From assembly GCF_037949285.1 (NCBI RefSeq), contig NZ_CP149926.1:248001-312000 (forward strand): a stretch of 64,000 nt of DNA. Reading direction: 5' to 3'. This document shows positions 17,468 to 27,085 of this stretch, piece after piece. The notes beneath the pieces are model-generated. The model did not search any database and was not told the DNA's origin. It was given only the letters and a program-made list of their open reading frames with translations. How positions within the stretch are numbered: position 1 is the stretch's first letter; each line of letters opens with the position of its first letter. The position numbers were made by a program, and so were the translations under genes. This stretch comes from Thioclava sp. GXIMD4216. Its GTDB lineage: Bacteria > Pseudomonadota > Alphaproteobacteria > Rhodobacterales > Rhodobacteraceae.

Positions 17468-18118
17468 TCAGAACGGCGCTTCGGCACTAAAGGACATATG
17501 CATCCCACCATCGGGATGACGCAGCCGCAGCGTATGGGCATGAAGCATAAGGCGCGGATAGGCCTGTGCCTCTCCCTCGGCATAAAGCGGATCCCCCAGA
17601 ATGGGATGCCCCAGCGACTGGCAATGGACCCGAAGCTGGTGGCTCCGGCCTGTCAACGGCATCAGCCGCACCCGCGTCGTCCCGTCGGGATCATGGCGCA
17701 GCACTTTCCAGTCGGTCTGGGCGGGTTTGCCGTTCTCGTGATCCACATGCTGGCGCGGGCGGTTCGGCCAATCAACGATCAACGGCAGGTCGACACGCCC
17801 CGCTTTCGGCTCCAGATGGCCCCAGAGCCGCGCCAGATACGCCTTTTTGGTCTGGCGGTGCTCGAATTGCAGCCCCAGGTGCCGTTGCGCATGGGGGGTA
17901 AGCGCAAAGACCATCACCCCCGAGGTATCGCAATCGAGACGATGCACGAGCAGGATCTCGGGGTAGGAATGACGCAGGCGCGCAATCAGGCAGTCCGCCT
18001 TTTCCGGCCCCTTGCCTGGCACCGACAGCAAGCCGGACGGCTTGTCGACCACCAGAATTTCATGGTCGGCATGCAGGATCGTGACGGGGTCGGTTGGCGG
18101 ATCATAGCGATACATCAT
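17468..18118 (-). CDS. RluA-family 23S rRNA/tRNA pseudouridine synthase
   Basis: This enzyme isomerises specific uridines in RNA to pseudouridine. The 216-residue product is a single catalytic domain with VVDKPSGLLSVPG, the hallmark HRLDCDTSG containing the catalytic Asp (D62), TKKAYLA, and the C-terminal GRSHQLRVH. There is no S4 RNA-binding domain, which fits the RluA (23S U746/tRNA U32) subgroup rather than RluC/D. The start MMYRYDPP matches the short RluA form; in-frame sequence further upstream (to 18280) looks non-coding and lacks a ribosome site. Confidence 0.88.
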   Translation of the reverse strand: MMYRYDPPTDPVTILHADHEILVVDKPSGLLSVPGKGPEKADCLIARLRHSYPEILLVHRLDCDTSGVMVFALTPHAQRHLGLQFEHRQTKKAYLARLWGHLEPKAGRVDLPLIVDWPNRPRQHVDHENGKPAQTDWKVLRHDPDGTTRVRLMPLTGRSHQLRVHCQSLGHPILGDPLYAEGEAQAYPRLMLHAHTLRLRHPDGGMHMSFSAEAPF

Positions 18119-18253
18119 AAAGGTCGCTTGCCTGCGATCGTCTGCGTGGTCAAGCCCCCTTTGGTCCCGATTACGGCCGGAGCCATAATTACGGTTTGGT
18201 AAGCTTTTGCGCTTAAACGGGATAGGTGAAGAGTGACGAGCTGGAGACTGCAG

Positions 18254-18601
18254 ATGAATCTTTATGCCGAAGCCCGCCAAGACGCATTATGGGTCCGGGT
18301 CGAAGAGAACCGTCTTGATGCAGCCATCGCGATCCGCTTCAAAGATCAAATGCGTGAAGCCTGCACGCAACCATCGCAACGCGTGGTACTGGACCTTGAA
18401 AGCGTGACATTTCTCGACAGCTCCGGCTTGGGGGCGATCGTGGCGGTCATGAAAGCGTTGCCGGCGGATCGCAAGCTGGAACTGGCCGGTCTGAATATGA
18501 ATGTGGCAAAAGTCTTCCGCCTGACGCGGATGGACACCATTTTCAAAATCCATCCCACTGCGGAAGAGGCCTTCCTGCCGGAGGTACGGAATGCTGGCTA
18601 A
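18254..18601 (+). CDS. STAS-domain anti-sigma factor antagonist
   Basis: A 115-residue SpoIIAA/RsbV-type protein. Such proteins bind an anti-sigma kinase when unphosphorylated and so free a sigma factor or other target. The single STAS domain has VVLDLESVTFLDSSGLGAIV, where the second Ser of the DSSG motif (S57) is the expected phosphorylation site. The ATG at 18254 is preceded by GGAG at eight bases. The gene overlaps the next by 11 bases, so the pair is translationally coupled. No sigma factor or PP2C phosphatase gene is nearby. Confidence 0.9.
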   Translation: MNLYAEARQDALWVRVEENRLDAAIAIRFKDQMREACTQPSQRVVLDLESVTFLDSSGLGAIVAVMKALPADRKLELAGLNMNVAKVFRLTRMDTIFKIHPTAEEAFLPEVRNAG

Positions 18602-19106
18602 TCATGACGCAGAGGCGTTGAAGTCCGGCACGGCCATTCCGCGAGAGGATCGGCTTCAGCCGCGACTGTTTCATCATAGCTTTCCCGCCACCCCGCTTGC
18701 GGTACGAGAGGCATTGCGCGCCGCTTTGGCACGGTTTGTCTTGCATATGTCGCAAGACGAAGCGGGGACGCTAGAGCTGCTGCTGGCGGAAGTGCTCAAT
18801 AACATCGTTGAACATAGCTATCAGGATACCGGCGTCGGAACGATCACCCTTTCCATGGTGATGGAAAAGCGCGGGCTGAACTGCTCTGTCACTGATGACG
18901 GGGTCGAGCTGCCGTCCTTCGTTCTGGAGGACCCGTCAACCTTCGATACTGTCGAAGATGCGTTGCAGACTCTGAATACAGACGAACTTCCTGAAGGCGG
19001 GTTCGGCTGGTTCCTCATTCGCGATCTGGCCGAAGATCTTGGCTATAAACGCGAAAATGGACGTAACATGTTGGCCTTTCGCCTGCCATTGCGGCAAGAA
19101 GGCTGA
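18591..19106 (+). CDS. Anti-sigma factor/serine kinase, RsbW-like (HATPase_c_2)
   Basis: A 171-residue GHKL-fold ATP-binding protein, the expected partner of the upstream STAS protein. In RsbW/SpoIIAB systems it phosphorylates the STAS Ser and otherwise sequesters a sigma factor. The N box is AEVLNNIVEHSY (E67, N70-N71), the G1 box TDDGVELP (D102-D103), and the G2 glycine loop PEGGFGWFLI (G136-G137). A leader of about 30 residues precedes the domain. It overlaps the STAS gene by 11 bases. With no sigma gene adjacent, the target is unknown and could be a general stress or envelope regulator elsewhere. Confidence 0.88.
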   Translation: MLANHDAEALKSGTAIPREDRLQPRLFHHSFPATPLAVREALRAALARFVLHMSQDEAGTLELLLAEVLNNIVEHSYQDTGVGTITLSMVMEKRGLNCSVTDDGVELPSFVLEDPSTFDTVEDALQTLNTDELPEGGFGWFLIRDLAEDLGYKRENGRNMLAFRLPLRQEG

Positions 19107-19113
19107 TCGGGGT

Positions 19114-19440
19114 TCAGTTCAGCTGGAATTGCAGCGGATAGGCGCCGTTTTCAAACTCGCCGAACAGATCCGGCAGATCCGGATGCTCCACAGGCTCACC
19201 TGACCCGTCTACAATCAGGTTCTGCTCCGAGACATAGGCGACATAGAAATCGTCATCCGTCTCGGCGAGAAGGTGGTAATAGGGCTGGTTTTTCGCAGGG
19301 CGGCTATCCTCGGGAATAGCGTCATAGAATTCCTGTGAATTGGCGAAAGTTGGATCCACATCGAAGACAACGCCACGAAATGCATCCTTCCGGTGGCGCA
19401 AAACCTGCCCGATATGGAATTTGGCTTGAGTGGCAAACAT
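19114..19440 (-). CDS. hspQ: Heat shock protein HspQ
   Basis: A 108-residue HspQ/YccV family protein (hemimethylated-DNA-binding fold). In enterobacteria it promotes degradation of DnaA and acts as a Lon specificity enhancer. Typical features are AKFHIGQVLRHRKDAFRGVVFDVDP at the start, QPYYHLLAE in the middle, and YVSEQNL near the end. The start ATG at 19440 is preceded by AGGGAAGG. It is convergent with the anti-sigma gene with a 7-base gap. I could not see a clear sigma-32 promoter upstream. Confidence 0.93.
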   Translation of the reverse strand: MFATQAKFHIGQVLRHRKDAFRGVVFDVDPTFANSQEFYDAIPEDSRPAKNQPYYHLLAETDDDFYVAYVSEQNLIVDGSGEPVEHPDLPDLFGEFENGAYPLQFQLN

Positions 19441-19630
19441 ACACGGCCTTCCCTAAAGTTTTCGAATTCTTAATTCTTTTACAAACAACCCAGCATTTTT
19501 TCCACAAATTCGCCGGAAACAATCTGTGTAAGTGGCCCTGACAGTCGTGCCGGAAGCTTTGTGATTTTCGTTATGGTCATTTTCGGATACACTGCCCTGC
19601 AAAACGAGATCATAATCAGGCAAGAGCAGT

Positions 19631-20209
19631 ATGAAGAAATTCGCCTTTTTGGCGCTGGCCCTACTGGCCGCTTCCTGTGGTGGGGGCAACTACAAGGCGC
19701 CACAAAATCTTGATGACGCATGCGCATTGTCGCGTGAGAGACCCGCCTATTTCAAGGCGATGAAACGCACCGAATCGCGGTGGGGGATTCCTGTCTATGT
19801 GCAGATGGCCACCATTCACCAAGAGTCGCGCTTTGTCGGCAATGCCAAAACCCCGTTCAAATATGCGCTTGGGGTGATTCCGATGGGGCGTCAGAGTTCG
19901 GCTTATGGCTATAGTCAGGCGCTGGACGCGACATGGGAAGAATATCGCGACAGCGGCGGCGGGCGCGGTGCGCGGCGCAACCGGATTCAGGACGCCACCG
20001 ATTTTATCGGATGGTATATGGATGGCACCAGCAAAAAGCTGGGCATCCCCAAAACCGATGCCATGAACCAGTATCTGGCCTATCACGAGGGGCGGGGCGG
20101 CTTTGCCAACGGGTCGCATAAATCGAAGCCCTGGCTTCTGGCCGTGGCGCGCAAAGTGCAAAGCCGTGCGCTGATGTATCGCGCACAGCTTGCCTCCTGT
20201 CGGCGCTGA
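19631..20209 (+). CDS. Lipoprotein lytic transglycosylase (SLT-like)
   Basis: A 192-residue exported lipoprotein with the lipobox LAASC (lipidated C16). The catalytic domain is of the soluble lytic transglycosylase class: MATIHQESRFVGNA has the catalytic Glu (E65), and SAYGYSQALDATWEEY plus YLAYHEGRGGF are the further motifs of the lysozyme-like fold. It should trim peptidoglycan glycan strands from the outer membrane side. The SRxGIP-type motif reads SRWGIPVYVQ. It is a single gene, with lolA convergent downstream. Confidence 0.87.
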   Translation: MKKFAFLALALLAASCGGGNYKAPQNLDDACALSRERPAYFKAMKRTESRWGIPVYVQMATIHQESRFVGNAKTPFKYALGVIPMGRQSSAYGYSQALDATWEEYRDSGGGRGARRNRIQDATDFIGWYMDGTSKKLGIPKTDAMNQYLAYHEGRGGFANGSHKSKPWLLAVARKVQSRALMYRAQLASCRR

Positions 20210-20218
20210 AAACAGGGA

Positions 20219-20821
20219 TCAGCCGCCTCGGCGGCTGACCTCCTGATCGATCGAGAACAGCGACGGCGCAAAGGCTTTGCCATTCTGCAGGCCATTCAGA
20301 ATCACCGTGGTTTTCGCCCCCGCATTATCGGTAATCACCCATTGGCGGAGCTGGGTCGGGTTGCCCGTAAACACCATCTGGATATTGCCATATTCGGGGT
20401 GCTGCGGGTCCTGCGCGGTGACGGTTGTTTTCGTCCCATCCGATGTATGCTGGGTCACCATCCCCGATTTGGCCAGATTGACATTATCGGCCAGAATCAG
20501 GCTCAAGGGCGTTTTCGACAGCGGATATTGCTCCGGTCGTCCCATATTGGATTTCGGATCGAAAATCGCCACCTGCCCTGCCGAAGCCAGCACCAGCGTT
20601 TTATCCTTATCATATTCGAACCGCACGCGATTGGGGCGGCGGATATAAATCGTGCCTGTCGAGATCGAGCCATCGGAATTCACCTGTGTGAACTTCGAAG
20701 AGGCCGATTGCAGGCTGTTGAGATAGCTGGACAAAGTCCCAAGCGAAATCGCATCGGCAAATGCCGGCACGGCAAGAGACAGGGCGAGGACGGGCGCAAG
20801 CGCGAAGCGAAGTATGTTCAT
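20219..20821 (-). CDS. lolA: Outer-membrane lipoprotein carrier protein
   Basis: LolA is the periplasmic chaperone that carries lipoproteins from the LolCDE transporter to the outer membrane. The 200-residue product has a clear Sec signal peptide (cleavage after AFA) and the LolA pattern FTQVNSDGSISTGTIYIRRPNRVRFEYDK, followed by FTGNPTQLRQWVITD. The ATG at 20821 is chosen; the upstream in-frame extension would spoil the signal peptide. It lies downstream of ftsK, with a terminator between them. Confidence 0.92.
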   Translation of the reverse strand: MNILRFALAPVLALSLAVPAFADAISLGTLSSYLNSLQSASSKFTQVNSDGSISTGTIYIRRPNRVRFEYDKDKTLVLASAGQVAIFDPKSNMGRPEQYPLSKTPLSLILADNVNLAKSGMVTQHTSDGTKTTVTAQDPQHPEYGNIQMVFTGNPTQLRQWVITDNAGAKTTVILNGLQNGKAFAPSLFSIDQEVSRRGG

Positions 20822-20852
20822 AAGCTGGAATTTAGGCGCTTTTTGAAAAAGG

Positions 20853-20883
20853 AAAAGCCCCGCGCAATCAACTTGCACGGGGC
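20853..20883 (-). terminator. Terminator between ftsK and lolA
   Basis: On the minus strand GCCCCGTGCAA / TTGCGCGGGGC (10 of 11 pairs, 5-base loop) is followed by TTTTCCTTTTT. It ends ftsK transcription, so lolA may rely on read-through or its own promoter. Confidence 0.78.
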
Positions 20884-20910
20884 GCCTATCACGAGTTTGC
20901 GGAAACCGGC

Positions 20911-23900
20911 TCAGGCTTCGGGGATCAGGATCTCGCGTTTACCGACATGGTTCGCGGAAGACACCACATGGTTTTCCTCCATCTGCTCGACCAGACGCGC
21001 GGCCTTATTATAGCCGATGCCCAGTTTACGCTGGATGTAAGAGGTCGAGCATTTGCGGTCCTTCGCCACGATCTGCACCGCCTGATCGTAAAGCGCGTCC
21101 TCATTGCCGGTATTGCCGCCGGTATTGAGGCCCAGCACCGCGTCGATATCCGAGGCCTTGTCATCTTCCGGCCCCTCGACCACGCCCGACATATAGCTGG
21201 GCGGCCCGAAGGATTTCAGGTGGTTCACCACCTCCTCGACTTCTTCATCCGAGCAGAACGGCCCGTGCACACGGTTCAGACGCGAACCGGTGCCCATGTA
21301 AAGCATGTCGCCCATGCCCAAAAGCTGCTCGGCCCCCTGCTCGCCCAGAATGGTGCGGCTGTCGATCTTCGAGGTCACCTGGAAGGAGATACGGGTGGGG
21401 AAGTTCGCTTTGATCGTGCCTGTGATCACATCCACCGACGGGCGCTGCGTGGCCATGATCAGGTGGATACCCGAAGCACGTGCCATCTGTGCAAGCCGTT
21501 GAATACAGGCTTCGATTTCCTTGCCCGCGACCATCATCAGGTCGGCCATCTCGTCGACGATAACGACGATATAGGGGAAGGGCTCGGGACGGAATTCATC
21601 GGTCTCGAAGATCGGCTCGCCGGTCTCCTCGTCAAAACCGGTCTGCACGGTGCGCTTGAACATCTCGCCACGCGCCAGCGTCTCTTTGACGCGGCCGTTA
21701 TAGCCTTCGATATTGCGCACGCCCATCTTGGACATCTTGCGATAGCGGTCTTCCATCTCGCCCACGACCCATTTCAGCGCCACAACGGCCTTCTTCGGGT
21801 CGGTCACAACGGGCGAAAGCAGATGCGGGATGCCATCATAAACCGACAGTTCCAGCATCTTCGGGTCGATCATGATCAGACGGCATTCATCCGGCGTCAG
21901 GCGATAGAGCAGCGACAGGATCATCGTGTTGATCGCCACCGATTTCCCCGAACCCGTGGTCCCTGCGATCAGCAGGTGGGGCATCTTGGCAAGGTTGGCC
22001 ACAACAGGCTCGCCGCCGATATCCTTACCCAGAGCCAGCGGCAGGCGCATATTGCCATCGCTGAAATCACGCGCGGTCAGGATCTCGCGCAGCACGACCT
22101 TCTCGCGATGCTCGTTCGGCAACTCGATCCCGATCACGGTGCGCCCCGGCACGGTCGACACCCGCGCAGACAGCGCCGACATCGACCGCGCGATATCATC
22201 GGCCAGACCGATCACGCGGCTGGCTTTCAGACCCGGCGCCGGTTCCAGTTCGTACATGGTGACCACGGGACCCGGACGGACCGAGACGATCTCGCCCTTG
22301 ACGCCGTAATCTTCCAGCACGGTTTCCAGCTGGCGCGCATTTTCTTCCAGCGCCTCGTCGGGCAACTGGTGACGCGGGATGGAAGCCGGATCGGTCAGCA
22401 ACGACATCGGCGGCGCTTCGTAATTGGCATGGGTCGCGCTCGGCATATGCACGGGCTTCTGGATCGGCCCGCGATTGAGGCTTTCCCCCTGTGCCACGGT
22501 CTTTGCCGTTGCAACCGGCTTGACGGCAGGCACATCCGGCATGGCATTGCGCGCAACGCCCATATCATGCGCCTCATCCAGCGATGGCTGCGACAATGAC
22601 GGCTGCGGCGCATCCATCATGTCGTCGTCATCATCTCCGCTCAGCGTCGCATCCTCGGCATAGGCCTCGCCGCGCTGGATCATACGATAAGCCGCAGACG
22701 GCTCCTCGTTCTCTTCCACCGGCGCCGAGAAGCTGGCGCGGGGCATCTGTGCGGGTGCGGGCTCGGAATGGGCGGAGCCATAGGTCTCGTCCAAGGCGCT
22801 GAACGCATCCACGTCGAAAGGCTCGAACTGATGGCTGTCCATCGTTTCGACCTCATCCATGTGATAGCCCTGATCAAGCCACTGATCCTGCGCGCGGAAA
22901 TCCTGATGCGGCTCGGCCATCAAACGGCTGCGCGCATCCGAGACCTCTGCCGCAGATTGCGCGCTCGGCGCGGGCTGCGGGGCATAAGCAGGATGCACCA
23001 TATCGGCATAAGGGGCCGACGGAGCCTCGGCATGGGACGCTCCGAAACGCGGCATATAGCGCGGCTCGGCACGCAGCGGCGGTTCGACGCGGGCCGGCTC
23101 GGCCTTCAGCTGCGGCTCGATCCGCTCGCGCAGTTTCGGACCACGGGCCAGACGGCGGGCCACAGCCGCCATGACCGAAAGCGGGGCTTCGGGCCGTGCA
23201 GGCTGGACCTCTTCGGGTTCCGGCGCGACCGGTGCTGCAAGGTGTTGCGGAGCCTCCTGACGCTGCACCCGCGGGGCCTGCCGACGCTGATGCACGGCCT
23301 CGGCAATACGTGCCTTGATCCGCTCGGGGCTGGGTGCCTCGTCCGTTCCGGCGCGCGGATCGTCATATTCGAAGTCCACAAGCTCGGCTTCGACCATCGG
23401 CTCCGGCTCGGCGGGACGGATAATGCGCGACAGGAAGCCTGCGCGAGGCGCGTCCTGTTCGGGTTCGTCGTCGTAAAGAACCTCCTCTTCCTCGTCATAG
23501 ACGGGGGCCTGATATACCGGCGCGCGACGCGCCGATTGGGCGCGCGGGGGCTGGGCCGCCTGCGCCTGATAGTCCTGTTGGGCTTCCCATTCGGCCAGTT
23601 CGGCGGCATGGGCCTGTGCCTCGGCACGGCGGGCACGGTGGCGTTCGGCGGCACCACGCGCCGCCAGCACCGAAGCCGATGCCCCCTGCCCGATCATACG
23701 CATGATCGCGTCATAACCTGCCAGCAGACCAAGCAGCAGAAAACGCAGGATATTTTGCAACTCCGGCTTCACGAACCCGGTAACGAAGGCCATCATCGCA
23801 AGGCTACCGGCCGCAAAGAGCAGCGACAGGAACTTCACCACAAAGGCCGAAGCGCCAACGATCCCCAGCATCATTCCCGCGATCATATCGCCAAAATGGC

Positions 23901-24327
23901 CGCCAAGTCCGAAATTCGCGGTCCATTCCGCCCCCGGCACCAGAAGTGCCGAATGCACCGCCGAAACCGCGATTGCGATGGGCAGGAAAATCAGCCGCGA
24001 CAGGGCCCGTTCTTCGCCGCGATGGGTCATGAAACGCACGCCCCATGCCAGCGAGGCCAGCGGCAGAAGCCATGATCCACGGCCAAAAATGACGTAAAGC
24101 GGCGAGGCAATCCCCGCGCCGATCCGCCCCAGCCAGTTCTGCACCTCTCCATCCGAGGCGGCCATCCAGCTGGGATCTTCGGGCGAATAGCTGACAAGCA
24201 TCATGCTCAAGAGCGCCGCCAGAACGATCAGTCCCGCGCCGGCAAGCTCTTTACCGCGGCGTTCAAGAAGTGCCTGCGTATTCTGGTCGAGAAGGGGGTC
24301 GCGCTGTCTCATTTGATACAATGCCAT
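20911..24327 (-). CDS. ftsK: DNA translocase FtsK
   Basis: FtsK is a septum-anchored DNA pump that moves the terminus region at division and activates XerCD at dif. The 1138-residue protein has four or so transmembrane helices within about residues 25-200. A long low-complexity linker rich in Ala, Glu, Pro and Gln (about 210-600) follows. The alpha/beta motor has Walker A GTTGSGKS (about 788) and Walker [12 protein letters not shown]. The C-terminal gamma winged-helix domain (last 65 or so residues, [21 protein letters not shown]) reads KOPS. The start at 24327 avoids overlap with the upstream aminotransferase gene; a longer start at 24360 is possible. Confidence 0.96.
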   Translation of the reverse strand: MALYQMRQRDPLLDQNTQALLERRGKELAGAGLIVLAALLSMMLVSYSPEDPSWMAASDGEVQNWLGRIGAGIASPLYVIFGRGSWLLPLASLAWGVRFMTHRGEERALSRLIFLPIAIAVSAVHSALLVPGAEWTANFGLGGHFGDMIAGMMLGIVGASAFVVKFLSLLFAAGSLAMMAFVTGFVKPELQNILRFLLLGLLAGYDAIMRMIGQGASASVLAARGAAERHRARRAEAQAHAAELAEWEAQQDYQAQAAQPPRAQSARRAPVYQAPVYDEEEEVLYDDEPEQDAPRAGFLSRIIRPAEPEPMVEAELVDFEYDDPRAGTDEAPSPERIKARIAEAVHQRRQAPRVQRQEAPQHLAAPVAPEPEEVQPARPEAPLSVMAAVARRLARGPKLRERIEPQLKAEPARVEPPLRAEPRYMPRFGASHAEAPSAPYADMVHPAYAPQPAPSAQSAAEVSDARSRLMAEPHQDFRAQDQWLDQGYHMDEVETMDSHQFEPFDVDAFSALDETYGSAHSEPAPAQMPRASFSAPVEENEEPSAAYRMIQRGEAYAEDATLSGDDDDDMMDAPQPSLSQPSLDEAHDMGVARNAMPDVPAVKPVATAKTVAQGESLNRGPIQKPVHMPSATHANYEAPPMSLLTDPASIPRHQLPDEALEENARQLETVLEDYGVKGEIVSVRPGPVVTMYELEPAPGLKASRVIGLADDIARSMSALSARVSTVPGRTVIGIELPNEHREKVVLREILTARDFSDGNMRLPLALGKDIGGEPVVANLAKMPHLLIAGTTGSGKSVAINTMILSLLYRLTPDECRLIMIDPKMLELSVYDGIPHLLSPVVTDPKKAVVALKWVVGEMEDRYRKMSKMGVRNIEGYNGRVKETLARGEMFKRTVQTGFDEETGEPIFETDEFRPEPFPYIVVIVDEMADLMMVAGKEIEACIQRLAQMARASGIHLIMATQRPSVDVITGTIKANFPTRISFQVTSKIDSRTILGEQGAEQLLGMGDMLYMGTGSRLNRVHGPFCSDEEVEEVVNHLKSFGPPSYMSGVVEGPEDDKASDIDAVLGLNTGGNTGNEDALYDQAVQIVAKDRKCSTSYIQRKLGIGYNKAARLVEQMEENHVVSSANHVGKREILIPEA

Positions 24328-24340
24328 CTGCTGCTCGTCC

Positions 24341-25519
24341 TCAAAGGTAAAGGCAATCACGGAGCTTGGTCAGTCCGCGTCGCGTTTCTTCTCTTGGGGC
24401 GACAAGAGCCACCCGAATATAGGATCTGCCGGGATTTTCGTCCTCGACTTCGCGCGAAAGATAGGCACCGGGCAGAACCCGCACACCGGTCTCGCGCCAT
24501 AATTTCATGGCCGCCGCCTCGCCATCCTCCACCGGCAACCACAGGAAAAAGCCCGCATCGGGCATGGTAACCGAATTGATGCCGTCAAAGACAACGGCCG
24601 CGTCATCGAATTTCTCCTGATACAGGCGGCGGTTCTCGATCACATGATCCTCGTCCGCCCAGACCTTTTCCGCGACACGCTGCAAGGGCTGCGGCAGCGG
24701 CGCCCCCGAATAGGCGCGCAGCTGGCGGATATAATGCATGCTTTTCGGCCCCGCCGCAACAAAGCCGGACCGCAGCCCCGGCAGGCTGGACCGTTTGGAC
24801 AGCGAATGGAAGATCACCACGCGCTCGGAATCGGCCCCCACCTCCTGCGCCACCTCGATCAGCCCGGGGGGCGGGTCATGGCGATAGAGTTCCGAATAGC
24901 ATTCATCGGCAAAAACACGGAAATCATGTGTCTCGGCCAGCTCTAGCAGATCGGCCAGATACGCGCGCGAGGCCACGGCCCCCTGCGGATTGGCGGGCGA
25001 GCAGATAAAGGCGATCGCCGTGCGGTCCAGCACCTCGGCAGGCAGCGCGCGATAATCGGGCATGAACCCCGTTTCTGCGGTGGCGGGCACGAAAACAGGC
25101 TCTGCGCCGATCATCATCGTGGCGATGGCATAGACCTGATAGAAGGGGTTGGGGATCAGAACCACGGGGCGCTTGCCCCGTTTGGTTTCGGGGCAAAGTG
25201 CCAGCACCGCATTGAACAGCCCTTCGCGGGTGCCATTCAGCGCCATGATCCGATCCTCGGCAACCTCCACGCCGTAGCGCCGCGCAATCCATGCCGAAAT
25301 CGCGGCCAGAAGTTCGGGGGTACCGTTATTGGCTGGGTATTTGCCGAATTCCGCGACAGAGGCCGCCAGCACATCGCCCACAAAGCCCGGCATCGCATGC
25401 CGCGGCTCGCCAATGGTCATATTAATAATTTCCCCGCCCGGCTGGTGGGAATCGAGCAGCGTCCGCAAACGCGGAAACGCGTATTCGGGCAGGTTCGAGA
25501 ACCGCTCGGGATAATCCAT
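24341..25519 (-). CDS. Class I/II PLP aminotransferase, probably N-succinyldiaminopimelate type
   Basis: A 392-residue fold-type I aminotransferase. It resembles the DapC group (succinyl-DAP aminotransferase in lysine and meso-DAP synthesis) in its start [22 protein letters not shown]. The Schiff-base Lys lies in [15 protein letters not shown], with the NPQG and DECYSEL motifs upstream and a C-terminal Arg in RSYIRVAL. The ATG at 25519 has GAGG six bases before it. It lies directly upstream of ftsK, so they are probably cotranscribed; meso-DAP supply for peptidoglycan would fit, but substrate is inferred. Confidence 0.82.
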   Translation of the reverse strand: MDYPERFSNLPEYAFPRLRTLLDSHQPGGEIINMTIGEPRHAMPGFVGDVLAASVAEFGKYPANNGTPELLAAISAWIARRYGVEVAEDRIMALNGTREGLFNAVLALCPETKRGKRPVVLIPNPFYQVYAIATMMIGAEPVFVPATAETGFMPDYRALPAEVLDRTAIAFICSPANPQGAVASRAYLADLLELAETHDFRVFADECYSELYRHDPPPGLIEVAQEVGADSERVVIFHSLSKRSSLPGLRSGFVAAGPKSMHYIRQLRAYSGAPLPQPLQRVAEKVWADEDHVIENRRLYQEKFDDAAVVFDGINSVTMPDAGFFLWLPVEDGEAAAMKLWRETGVRVLPGAYLSREVEDENPGRSYIRVALVAPREETRRGLTKLRDCLYL

Positions 25520-25639
25520 TATATGCCTCATTTGCCGGAGTCATTTTGCGCCCCGTTCGGGACGACGTTACCCAAAAACCACATGTCCTGTCCAGATCAT
25601 GGCGAGATGCGGGCAAGGTCGCCTTTGGATTGTGGCATT

Positions 25640-26962
25640 TCAGCCAAGCGCGGCCTCGATCGCAGCCCCAAAACACAGCACCTTTTCATCCTCTCCGGGC
25701 AGCCCCAAAAGGCTTAGCCCCACCATATCGCGCCCCGTGGGTAGGGTCAGCACCGGCCCGCCCAGAAGCGCCGCACTGCCGACATTCCGGCTGGCCAACT
25801 GTTGCTGGCTCCTAAAGAAATCCTGATCTATCAACAGGCTATCATAGCTTGGGGCCAAGGAGGCCGCAGTGGGCATCAGCACGACATCATAGCCCGCAAC
25901 CACGCCCCGCCAGTCCTGCCGCACCGCGTGCAACTGCGCGAGCCCCTGCAGATAGACATCCGCCGAGACACCTCCCGCCGCCTCGAAGGCCCGTAGGAAA
26001 TCGGGCGTCACCTTAAGCGGATTTTCTCTCACCCGCTGCTGCCAGCGGGCGTGAAACTCGGTCTGCGCCAAAAAGCGCAGCCGCTTCAGCGCCTCGAACG
26101 CTTTGGGGCTTTGCACCGTAATCTTGGTGCCCGCCTTGGCCAAACGGCCTATCGCACGGCTCATTGCCTCCAGACAGGCCGGATCGGCATCATCAAAGAC
26201 GCCGCCCTCCAGCACCAGAAGACGCGCGCCCGATATGTCTGCGCCACGCAGATCGGGGAGCTTGCCGTTTTCCACCAGCGCCAGCCCCTGCGCGCAATCC
26301 TCGACCCGTCGCGCCATGAAGCCCAGCGTATCGAATTGCGACCCCGTCGCCACCCCCGCAAGCGGCACGCGCCCCAGTCCGGGGCGGAACCCCACCAGAT
26401 CGTTCCACGCGGCAGGCACCAGAAGCCCGCCGCCATTCTCCAGCCCCACCGCCATAGCACAAAGCCCCAGTGTGACCGAGAGCGCCCCGCCAGAGGCCCC
26501 TCCCCCCGTCACAAGGCTGGGGTCATGGCGGTTGGGCGGGGTGACGCTGAGGGCATTCACCCCCAGAAGATCCAGCCCCAGCTCGGTCATCTGCGTCTTC
26601 CCCAGACAGACCCCGCCCGCGGCACTGGCCTGCTGCAACGCGCGCGCATCACGGGCGGGCACATGGCCCGAAAACAGCCGGCTGCCCGCTTCGGTGACCG
26701 CCCCCGCACTGTCCACCGCATCCATCCATGAAATGGCCACCCCATCCAGCGCCGAACGCCCCTGCCCCACTTTCGTGCGGGTCCGCGCCGCCATCGCCTC
26801 GAAGCGCGCGCGATTGGGGGTCAGGCGGGCAAATGCCATCCGGCCATCGCGCCCCGCTGCCGTCTCCAGATAGAGTTCGACCTGCGCGACCGGATCCAGC
26901 ATGCCCGCGGCAATCAGACGCCCTTGTTCCGCGGCAGGCAGATAGCGGGTCGAGGTCGTCAT
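25640..26962 (-). CDS. Amidase-signature-fold protein with missing catalytic residues
   Basis: A 440-residue member of the amidase signature family by overall plan (GGGASGGA then GLENGGGLLVPAAWNDLVGFRPGLGRVP). The family uses a Ser-cisSer-Lys triad. Here the cis-Ser in ASGG is kept. The nucleophile position, normally the Ser of TGGS, is Gly in NGGG. The Lys of the usual VAVKD motif is replaced in VAISWMD (Met at that position). So amidase activity by the known mechanism is unlikely. GGAG precedes the ATG at 26962. It is upstream of the aminotransferase-ftsK genes on the same strand and divergent from a UbiH-type gene. The DNA frame is intact, arguing for a retained function. Confidence 0.8.
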   Translation of the reverse strand: MTTSTRYLPAAEQGRLIAAGMLDPVAQVELYLETAAGRDGRMAFARLTPNRARFEAMAARTRTKVGQGRSALDGVAISWMDAVDSAGAVTEAGSRLFSGHVPARDARALQQASAAGGVCLGKTQMTELGLDLLGVNALSVTPPNRHDPSLVTGGGASGGALSVTLGLCAMAVGLENGGGLLVPAAWNDLVGFRPGLGRVPLAGVATGSQFDTLGFMARRVEDCAQGLALVENGKLPDLRGADISGARLLVLEGGVFDDADPACLEAMSRAIGRLAKAGTKITVQSPKAFEALKRLRFLAQTEFHARWQQRVRENPLKVTPDFLRAFEAAGGVSADVYLQGLAQLHAVRQDWRGVVAGYDVVLMPTAASLAPSYDSLLIDQDFFRSQQQLASRNVGSAALLGGPVLTLPTGRDMVGLSLLGLPGEDEKVLCFGAAIEAALG

Positions 26963-27085
26963 GCAGGCTCTCCAATCATCACTCAAACCCAAGGCTAGAC
27001 ATGATTTTATCGTTCTGACAATGGGGGTTACACCAAAGTCGTGCAAGCAATGGACAAGCGCGCCGAAAACGCCATATTTAGCAGC

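Noticed and set aside
20947..22599. Long open frame antisense to ftsK (550 codons)
   Set aside because: It lies wholly opposite the conserved ftsK motor domain, is rich in His/Arg/Gly with no recognisable motif, and is a by-product of GC-rich codon usage.
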